A stretch of 5,308 nucleotides of DNA from Kiloniellales bacterium. GTDB taxonomy: Bacteria > Pseudomonadota > Alphaproteobacteria > Kiloniellales > JAKSDN01. Numbering within the stretch: position 1 is the stretch's first letter; every line of letters begins with the position of its first letter. Of this stretch, positions 1-4,240 are shown one piece after another. The translations under genes and the position numbers were made by a program. The notes under the pieces were generated by a model. It was not told the origin of the DNA and did not search any database. It was given only the letters and a program-made list of their open reading frames with translations. The stretch lies in contig JAKSDN010000968.1 of assembly GCA_022360075.1 (NCBI GenBank), positions 1 to 5,308 on the forward strand, given 5' to 3'.

Positions 1-342
1 CATCAACACGGCCGTGAGCACCCCGCAGACGATGAACAAGGCGCCGCTGTCGGGCAATTTCTCCCGCCGCGAAATCAGCAGTCCGGTGAACATCGCGATC
101 GAAGCGGTCATGCACCATACGACGACCCCCAGGTTGGACACCGCCCCCAGGAACGGCGATCGGCCCGCGAGCGCCAGGGGATCCTTCATGAACGACTCCA
201 ACGCGACGAAGGATTGCGTGGCCAACGAGCCGATGAGAATCAAGGGAACCGCAACAGCCAGCCCCCAAAGCCAGACCGGCGTACCGAAGAACAGATGTTG
301 AAAGTAGACCGGCGTACCAAACAACTTGTGTTGAATCTTCAT
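1..342 (-). CDS. Unrecognised multi-pass membrane protein, left paralogue (3' end outside window)
   Basis: The reading frame is open from an ATG at 340-342 to the left edge, giving 114 codons with no stop. The product begins MKIQHKLFGTP and has hydrophobic stretches at about residues 22-43, 66-90 and from 101 onward, so it is probably an inner-membrane protein. After removal of an 11-residue N-terminal duplication it aligns without gaps to the first 103 residues of the complete gene at 659-1297. About 61 of 103 residues are identical, including the block RSPFLGAVSNLGV. The start is supported because both paralogues begin at the same aligned Met and share a similar GC-rich leader just upstream. 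The ribosome binding site is weak: a GGAG lies about 13 bases before the ATG. I do not recognise the family, and the region holding the paralogue's acidic/His motif is cut off here. That it is a real gene is well supported by the paralogy; its function is unknown. Confidence 0.75.
   Translation of the reverse strand, partial: MKIQHKLFGTPVYFQHLFFGTPVWLWGLAVAVPLILIGSLATQSFVALESFMKDPLALAGRSPFLGAVSNLGVVVWCMTASIAMFTGLLISRREKLPDSGALFIVCGVLTAVLM
273..338. repeat. In-frame 33-bp tandem duplication inside the left paralogue
   Basis: Positions 273-305 and 306-338 are direct copies of one 33-bp unit with about 26 of 33 bases identical. Both begin with the 13 bases AGACCGGCGTACC. Because 33 is a multiple of three, the duplication adds 11 residues to the protein (HKLFGTPVYFQ followed by HLFFGTPVWLW) without shifting the frame. 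The complete paralogue has only one copy, so the insertion is specific to the left gene. The copies have diverged, so the event is not recent. Confidence 0.8.
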
Positions 343-504
343 CCGGGCGCCCCCGCTCCAGAGTCCGATAAAACGGCAAGCATAACAGTTTGTGTGCCGA
401 TGGATAGCGGGAGCTGACCTACGGGATGTCGGAATGCTCAACCGCCCGTATGGGCTGCCGCAAGCTCCTAGCTCACGACTCGTAGTTCGAATCGTACCGA
501 GCAC

Positions 505-533
505 GTAGGGCGGGTTGGTGCAGCGTAACCCGC
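505..533 (+). repeat. REP-like hairpin with GTAG foot
   Basis: The tetranucleotide GTAG (505-508) is followed by a stem-loop. GCGGGTT at 510-516 pairs perfectly with AACCCGC at 527-533 across a 10-base loop. A GTAG or GGAG foot next to a hairpin is the signature of REP elements mobilised by RAYT (TnpA-REP) transposases, for example the SMAG elements of Stenotrophomonas. No RAYT gene is in this window, so assignment to the class rests on structure alone. It could also serve as a transcription terminator, though no T-tract follows. Confidence 0.6.
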
Positions 534-579
534 TGTATGATTGAGGTGGGAAAGCGTAGTAGGGAGGACCGTTGAGAGT

Positions 580-622
580 TCATCCGGCGGAATATGCTAT
601 CGCTATTCCGCCCTACCGGTTC
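580..622 (-). repeat. REP-like element, copy A
   Basis: GGCGGAATA (586-594) pairs with TATTCCGCC (604-612), followed by CTAC (613-616), which is GTAG on the minus strand. The 43-bp block 580-622 matches 2001-2043 at about 38 of 43 bases. The match includes a flanking TCATCC on one side and CGGTTC on the other, so it is a true dispersed repeat and not a chance hairpin. It lies 36 bases beyond the stop of the membrane-protein gene that ends at 659, in the same direction of reading. It may act as a 3' mRNA stabiliser or terminator for that gene; that role is inference. Confidence 0.75.
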
Positions 623-658
623 TTGCCGTGGTGGCCACGCATGCGATTGATCGACGCG

Positions 659-1297
659 CTATCGCTCGCCCTCGGCTTGGCAGAGCGCGAGCCAGGAGGC
701 GCGGATGTGGAATCCAGCCCAGGCCAGGATGCCGACGAACTTGGTGCCGTCCTCGCTCAGCGACGCGAGCTGGTCGTACTGCTCGAGAATGAGCAGGTCG
801 GCGAGCATGCTGGCCGCGAACAGAGCGAGGCTGACGACCAGCAGCGCGGGCTCGAACTGGCGCAGGCGCCTGGCGAACACAGTCAGGTAGACCAGGCCCG
901 CGACGGCGTAGAGGGCGAGCACCAAGGGTTCCGGGACGCCCAGGATCTTCGGCGCCACGTCCTCGTGAAGGCTGTAGAGATCGTCCAACATCAGGACGGC
1001 GGTGAGCAGGCCGCCGGCGAAAAAGGTCGCGGCGACCTCGGGCTTGCGGTGCCGCACCGTCAGCAGCAGGCCCGTGAACAAGGCGATCGAGCCCGCCGTG
1101 CACCATCCCAAGACGCCGAGGTTCGACACCGCCCCGAGAAACGGAGAGCGAAAGGCGAGCCCCAAGGGATCCTTCATCAGAAAGCTCATGGCGACGAAGG
1201 GTTGTGCGGCCAGCGCGTTGACGAAGACCAAAGGGATCGCGACGGCCAGGCTCCAAAGCCAGAGCGGCGTGCCGAAGAGCTTGCGGTGAACGTTCAT
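659..1297 (-). CDS. Unrecognised multi-pass membrane protein, complete paralogue
   Basis: The product has 212 residues and begins MNVHRKLFGTP. Hydrophobic segments lie at about residues 12-32, 55-80, 87-104, 122-141, 150-171 and 187-205, which suggests about six membrane spans. The striking feature is LMLDDLYSLHED (102-113) at the end of the third span, with an Asp pair, a His and further acids. A later acidic stretch follows (D167, E172, D175) and then EDGTKFVG (182-189). Membrane-embedded Asp/His/Glu residues of this kind often bind metal or form an active site, but I cannot place the family. The frame is open upstream to an ATG at 1382-1384. I chose 1297 because the left paralogue starts at the equivalent Met and the added N-terminus would be Arg-rich and unlike it. 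The Shine-Dalgarno sequence is poor. The stop is a TAG at 659-661. Confidence 0.8.
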   Translation of the reverse strand: MNVHRKLFGTPLWLWSLAVAIPLVFVNALAAQPFVAMSFLMKDPLGLAFRSPFLGAVSNLGVLGWCTAGSIALFTGLLLTVRHRKPEVAATFFAGGLLTAVLMLDDLYSLHEDVAPKILGVPEPLVLALYAVAGLVYLTVFARRLRQFEPALLVVSLALFAASMLADLLILEQYDQLASLSEDGTKFVGILAWAGFHIRASWLALCQAEGER

Positions 1298-1404
1298 CTG
1301 GGCTGCGCCCGGGTCCCCGTCTCGATCGGTCTCGAAACGCCTCCGGCCGCGCATCGCCGCGTCGCGGGCGCCGACCTTCAGCAATTGAGTGTGTGTGAGA
1401 TTCC

Positions 1405-1442
1405 TAGCCGGCAGTCAGTTAGCGAAGCGTAACCAGCCGGTT
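1405..1442. repeat. Degenerate REP-like palindrome
   Basis: A short inverted repeat pairs CCGGC (1408-1412) with GCCGG (1436-1440) and, inside it, GTTA (1418-1421) with TAAC (1430-1433). The core TTAGCGAAGCGTAACC (1419-1434) resembles the loop side of the hairpin at 505-533 (GGTGCAGCGTAACC). It has no clean GTAG foot and looks like a decayed member of the same repeat class. It sits between the Dabb gene's 3' end and the upstream side of the membrane-protein gene. Confidence 0.4.
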
Positions 1443-1509
1443 GGTCGGGGCGGGGCGGCAGCGCAAAGCCTTGGGAGACGGGGATTCCTGGCGGCGGATA
1501 AGGCTGGCC

Positions 1510-1833
1510 CTATCCCGCCCCGCCGGACCTGGCCGGCGACCCATCGGGCGGCACTTCGTAGTCCACGGCGATACGCAGGTCACGCAGCGGGCGGACCCGG
1601 CGAATGGCGTCGTGGTACAGCGGATGGGCCTTGTAGGCCTCGAGCGCCGCGGCGTCCGGAAACTCGCCGTAGACGACGATGTCGATCTCGCTCGACCAGG
1701 TGTCCCGGCGTCCGTTCAGGGCGACTTCCAGGCGCTCCGCCTCGGGGATCTCCTTGAGCCGGTCCAGGCCCGCCCGGATCGCCTCGACGTCGTCGGGATG
1801 CTTGGCGCGGAACAAGACGATGTGGCGGATCAT
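1510..1833 (-). CDS. Dabb-domain (stress-responsive dimeric alpha/beta barrel) protein
   Basis: The 107-residue product begins MIRHIVLFRAK, the typical first strand of the Dabb family (PF07876). It continues with EIDIVVYGEF and then the characteristic run AALEAYKAHPLYHDAIRRV (63-81), followed by the closing strand DLRIAVDYE (85-93). Family members are small soluble proteins that dimerise into a ferredoxin-like barrel; several are stress-induced and a few are cyclases or lyases. The substrate cannot be told from sequence. The frame stays open upstream to 2004, but the family's N-terminus fixes the start at the ATG at 1831-1833. A modest GGA lies about 8 bases upstream. The C-terminal tail (PPDGSPARSGGAG) is low-complexity. 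The gene lies 200 bases downstream of the TetR gene on the same strand, separated by a repeat, so co-transcription is uncertain. Confidence 0.85.
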   Translation of the reverse strand: MIRHIVLFRAKHPDDVEAIRAGLDRLKEIPEAERLEVALNGRRDTWSSEIDIVVYGEFPDAAALEAYKAHPLYHDAIRRVRPLRDLRIAVDYEVPPDGSPARSGGAG

Positions 1834-1964
1834 GGGCAAGGTCCGATTGAGGGGCTCAACGGGCAGGGCTGCGCGGCCACGGCTTATCGCGAATTGACCG
1901 GCCTTCCAAGGCGTATTGGCGGTGGCAGGATGCGGGCGCGATTGTCTGCGGCGCAGTCGGCTTC

Positions 1965-2043
1965 GTAGGATGATAGAGCGAGGCGCCACGGTTTCGAGTC
2001 TCATCCGGCGGAAGACGCCGGCGCTATTCCGCCCTACCGGTTC
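1965..2043. repeat. Composite REP-like element (two back-to-back hairpins), including copy B
   Basis: On the plus strand a GTAG (1965-1968) overlaps the inverted repeat GGATGA (1968-1973) and TCATCC (2001-2006). This runs straight into GGCGGAA (2007-2013) paired with TTCCGCC (2027-2033) and a closing CTAC (2034-2037). The unit is thus framed by GTAG and CTAC, like a bacterial interspersed mosaic element with two inverted REPs. The right part (2001-2043) is about 88% identical to copy A at 580-622. It overlaps the last codons and the stop codon of the TetR gene. Confidence 0.65.
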
Positions 2044-2672
2044 CCCCTAACCAGCCCGGTCAGATAGGCCCGCGTCGTGTGCTCGACCAGGCGGTCGACG
2101 TCCGTGCCCGGCGCCACCTTCTCGAAGCGCTCGCCGAGGACCAGGCTCGCGGTACCGTGGACGATGGTCCAGAGCGGGACGGCGATCGCGAGCGTGTCGG
2201 TGGCCTCCAGGCCCTGCTCTCGGCGGAAGGCGTCGACGGCCTGGAGCAGGACGCCGAAGCACTGGTGGCCCGAAGTCGCCATGGGGGACTCCTGCCGCTC
2301 CGGCGCCCCGGCGCCCCACATGAGCTGGAACAGCGCGGGGTCGCGGGTCACGAAGGCGACGTAGGCCTGGCCCATCGCCACGATCGAGGCGACCGAGCCG
2401 TCGGGGTGGGCGTCGCGTGCTTCCCGCGTGCGCACGGACAGGCTGTCGAAGCCGCGCGCGGCGACGGCCTCGACCAAGGCTTTGCGGTCGGCGAAGTGGC
2501 GATAGGGCGCGGCTGTGCTCACGCCCGCGGCGCGGCAGGCATCGGCCATGGTGAAGCCGTCCACCCCCTTCTCGGAGATGAGCTGCTGGGCGGCCTCGAT
2601 CAGCGCCTCGCGCAGCGCGCCGTGATGATAGCCGGCCTTCCGATCGACCGCGGTGGACTGGCCTTGGGCCAT
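2034..2672 (-). CDS. TetR/AcrR-family transcriptional repressor (WHG-type C-terminal domain)
   Basis: The 212-residue product has a TetR N-terminal DNA-binding domain at about residues 18-64. Its helix-turn-helix spans FTMADACRAAGVSTAAPYRHF (40-60), followed by the family's usual ADRKALVEAV. The ligand-binding half carries AYVAFVTRDPALFQLMWG (103-120) and W168 with HG at 172-173, which fits the TetR C-terminal WHG domain (PF13305). The start at 2672 is chosen for its good ribosome binding site (GGAG, 5 bases before ATG) and because the HTH then sits at the normal distance from the N-terminus. A longer frame up to 2900 would translate an intergenic repeat. The gene is divergent from an RND efflux operon, so it most likely represses that operon, and perhaps itself, until an efflux substrate binds. 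The stop codon TAG (2034-2036) comes from a REP-like element, so the last residues (about RGNR) may not be ancestral. Confidence 0.9.
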   Translation of the reverse strand: MAQGQSTAVDRKAGYHHGALREALIEAAQQLISEKGVDGFTMADACRAAGVSTAAPYRHFADRKALVEAVAARGFDSLSVRTREARDAHPDGSVASIVAMGQAYVAFVTRDPALFQLMWGAGAPERQESPMATSGHQCFGVLLQAVDAFRREQGLEATDTLAIAVPLWTIVHGTASLVLGERFEKVAPGTDVDRLVEHTTRAYLTGLVRGNR

Positions 2673-2677
2673 CTTCG

Positions 2678-2681
2678 CTCC
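2678..2681 (-). promoter_or_regulatory. Ribosome binding site of the TetR gene
   Basis: GGAG on the minus strand lies five bases before the ATG at 2670-2672. It is the best Shine-Dalgarno match near any possible start of this frame, and it decides the start over upstream ATGs. Confidence 0.6.
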
Positions 2682-2718
2682 ACTTTTCCAAGGGCACGCC
2701 GGAGGCGATACTTCGTGG

Positions 2719-2748
2719 AATCTAGACGTTTGCGCACTCCCCGGGCAA
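2719..2748 (-). promoter_or_regulatory. Possible promoter of the TetR gene
   Basis: On the minus strand TTGCCC (2743-2748) and TAGATT (2719-2724) are separated by 18 bases. Each matches 4 of 6 positions of the sigma-70 consensus. The spacing and position are plausible, about 46 bases before the start codon. Matches this weak arise often by chance in GC-rich DNA. Confidence 0.2.
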
Positions 2749-2821
2749 AGGGAACGACACTTCGATGCGCCAAGCGGTGCCCAGGAGGCAATCGCTAAGA
2801 TGAGTCGGCTGCACGGCTGGC

Positions 2822-2940
2822 GTGCGTCCTTCGAGACGCGCCCTGATGGGCGCTCCTCAGGATGAGGTAAAGCCCTGGTGGCATTAAGAAAAGTCCTCAT
2901 CCTGAGGAGCCCGCGTCAGCGGGCGTCTCGAAGGACGCAC
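2822..2940. repeat. Inverted pair of 46-bp palindromic repeat elements
   Basis: Positions 2822-2867 and 2895-2940 are inverted copies with about 41 of 46 bases matching, separated by 27 bases. Each arm holds its own perfect 6-bp stem with a 4-base loop: GCGCCC-TGAT-GGGCGC at 2838-2853, and GCCCGC-GTCA-GCGGGC at 2909-2924. The flanks read GTCCTTCGAGAC and CTCCTCAGGATGAG or their complements. Elements of the form TCATCCTGAGGAGC-hairpin-GTCTCGAAGGA are, to my knowledge, very common dispersed repeats in alphaproteobacteria. The pair sits between the TetR gene and the pump operator. It could form a large cruciform or act as a bidirectional transcription barrier; those roles are inference. Confidence 0.8.
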
Positions 2941-2987
2941 CTTATCGATACAGCGCTCCTTCGCGGCTTCTCGTCGGGTTAATGCCC

Positions 2988-3015
2988 TTGAATGTTACCC
3001 AGACTAACATATGTT
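2988..3015 (+). promoter_or_regulatory. Candidate promoter of the efflux operon
   Basis: TTGAAT (2988-2993) and TATGTT (3010-3015) are separated by 16 bases. Each matches 4 of 6 consensus positions. They lie in an AT-richer island 45-70 bases before the adaptor gene and overlap the palindromic operator, as expected for a repressor that blocks RNA polymerase. The exact boxes are uncertain. Confidence 0.4.
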
Positions 3016-3030
3016 AGTCGACATAACATT
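2991..3030. promoter_or_regulatory. Nested dyad, likely TetR operator
   Basis: The centre is a perfect 18-bp palindrome, GACTAACATATGTTAGTC (3002-3019). The dyad extends outward after four unpaired bases on each side with AATGTTA (2991-2997) and TAACATT (3024-3030), so 32 of 40 positions are symmetrical. The same bases can also be read as two 17-bp half-palindromes of form TGTTA-N7-TAACA (2993-3009 and 3012-3028) offset by 19 bp. This is the layout expected for cooperative binding of two TetR dimers. It lies upstream of the pump and divergent from the repressor gene. Confidence 0.7.
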
Positions 3031-3045
3031 GTTCAAGAGCGCATT

Positions 3046-3052
3046 GGAAGGG
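3046..3052 (+). promoter_or_regulatory. Ribosome binding site of the adaptor gene
   Basis: GGAAGGG ends seven bases before the ATG at 3060. It supports that start over the out-of-frame ATG at 3011, which lies inside the operator. Confidence 0.6.
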
Positions 3053-3059
3053 CAAATCG

Positions 3060-4232
3060 ATGGTGCGGGAGTCCCCTTCAGAGTCGGAGTCGACGGACGC
3101 GCCGCCACCGCGCGGCCGCCTGCGCCGCATTCTTGGCGTCGCCGCGAGCTTGATGGTCGCTGCGGTCATCCTCGGGGTCATGGCCGCCGGGGTCACTGGG
3201 CTGCATCTGCGGGCCAACGCGGTGCCGGCCGTCGCGCCGCAGCCGCCGATCGCCGTGGCCGCGACCGAGATCACCATCGAGTCCCGCTACGAGATCGCCG
3301 AGCGTTTCGCCGGGCGCCTGGAGGCCGCGCGTTCCACGGCGCTCGCCTTCGAGCGCGGCGGGCTGGTGCTCGAGGTGCTGGTCGACGAGGGCGAAGTGGT
3401 CGCCGCTGGCGAGGTGGTGGCGCGGCTCGACACCGAGATCTTGCAGGCCCGGCGCGAGGGCCTGGTGGCCAGCCGGCGCCAGGTCGCGGCGCAGCGCGAG
3501 CTCGCCGTGCGCACCTCGGACCGGCGCGACAAGCTGAGCCAGAAGGGCTTCAGCTCGATCCAGCGCTTCGACGAGGCCAAGTACGAGGCCTCGGCGCTGG
3601 CCGCGCAGATCGACAGCATCACCGCCGAGATCAAGGCGCTCGACATCGACATTGCCAAGTCCGAGCTGAAGGCGCCCTTCGCCGGGACGATCGGCGCGCG
3701 CCACATCGACGAGGGCGCGGTGATCGCCGCCGGCACCGAGATCCTCTCGCTGCTGGAGACGCCGCGCATGCAGGCGCGCATCGGCCTGCCGCCCGAGACC
3801 GCCGCACGCCTTGAAGTTGGGGCGGCCTTCGCGCTGCGGGCGCGCGGCCGCGACTTCGAGGGCCGGCTGATCGCCCTGCGGCCTGACCTCGACACCGGCA
3901 CGCGCACGGTGGAGGCCCTGTTCGCGCTCAGCCATCCCGAAACACTGCACAGCGGCGACCTCGTCGAGCTCAGCCTGCCGCGCGCGGTCGAGGCCCGCGG
4001 CGCCTGGCTGCCGCTCGCCGCCCTGAAGGAGGGCGAGAAGGGCCTGTGGAGCGTCTTCACGCTGATCGACGACGGCAGCGGTCCTTTGGTCGCGCGCGAG
4101 GCGGTCGAGATCCTGCACATCGCCGACGACCGGGCCTTCGTGCGCGGCACCTTCCGGCCGGGCACGGTGGTGGTCACCAAGGGCACGAACCGCGTGGCGC
4201 CAGGCCAGCTCGTGCTGGCCGTCCAAGACTGA
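3060..4232 (+). CDS. RND efflux periplasmic adaptor (HlyD/MFP family)
   Basis: The 390-residue product links an RND pump to an outer-membrane channel. A short polar N-terminus with RGRLRR (18-23) precedes one membrane segment at about residues 24-48. There is no lipobox Cys, so the protein is probably anchored by an uncleaved helix. The first half of the lipoyl domain is FAGRLEAARS to VDEGEVVAAGEVVARLD (83-124). A helical hairpin follows (about 127-200) with KGFSSIQRFDEAKYEASAL near its tip. The second lipoyl half is SELKAPFAGTIGARHIDEGA (201-220) onward. A beta-barrel (about 236-308) and a membrane-proximal domain (about 315-388, with LPLAALKEGEKGLWSVF) close the protein. Length and domain order are normal for the family. 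The RND permease gene starts eight bases after its stop, so the two form an operon. The substrate cannot be deduced. Confidence 0.93.
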   Translation: MVRESPSESESTDAPPPRGRLRRILGVAASLMVAAVILGVMAAGVTGLHLRANAVPAVAPQPPIAVAATEITIESRYEIAERFAGRLEAARSTALAFERGGLVLEVLVDEGEVVAAGEVVARLDTEILQARREGLVASRRQVAAQRELAVRTSDRRDKLSQKGFSSIQRFDEAKYEASALAAQIDSITAEIKALDIDIAKSELKAPFAGTIGARHIDEGAVIAAGTEILSLLETPRMQARIGLPPETAARLEVGAAFALRARGRDFEGRLIALRPDLDTGTRTVEALFALSHPETLHSGDLVELSLPRAVEARGAWLPLAALKEGEKGLWSVFTLIDDGSGPLVAREAVEILHIADDRAFVRGTFRPGTVVVTKGTNRVAPGQLVLAVQD

Positions 4233-4240
4233 GTCTCACG

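Larger units (their letters stand above)
343..658. other. Gene-free gap between the two paralogues
   Basis: This 316-bp space holds no convincing coding region. Its recognisable content is two GTAG-footed hairpins, at 505-533 and 586-616, listed separately. A relatively AT-richer stretch at about 364-394 lies just upstream of the left paralogue and is where its promoter would be expected. I could not find a -35/-10 pair with acceptable spacing there. Confidence 0.5.

Noticed and set aside
364..420. Possible promoter for the left membrane-protein gene (TATGCT on the minus strand).
   Set aside because: No -35-like hexamer sits at 15-19 bases, and the single weak hexamer is not enough.
1298..1384. 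N-terminal extension of the complete membrane protein to the ATG at 1382-1384.
   Set aside because: The left paralogue begins at the Met aligned with 1297, and the extension is Arg/Asp-rich with no counterpart upstream of the left copy.
572..1432. A 286-codon plus-strand open frame.
   Set aside because: It is antisense to the membrane-protein gene, whose coding status is supported by its paralogue. It is rich in Arg, Gln and Glu with no recognisable domain and begins within a REP-like repeat.
2673..2900. Extension of the TetR gene to an upstream ATG at 2898-2900.
   Set aside because: The extra 76 residues (for example HPEERPSGRVSKDAR) translate the palindromic repeat at 2822-2900. The ATG at 2670-2672 has a good Shine-Dalgarno and gives normal TetR spacing.
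2822..2940. CRISPR-like array or insertion-sequence ends.
   Set aside because: There are only two copies, in inverted orientation, with no regular spacers, no transposase and no target-site duplication visible. Dispersed palindromic repeats explain it better.
3011..3814. Plus-strand open frame starting at the ATG in the palindrome.
   Set aside because: It is out of frame with the adaptor, becomes an Arg/Gly/Ala-rich shadow, and starts inside the presumed operator without a ribosome binding site.
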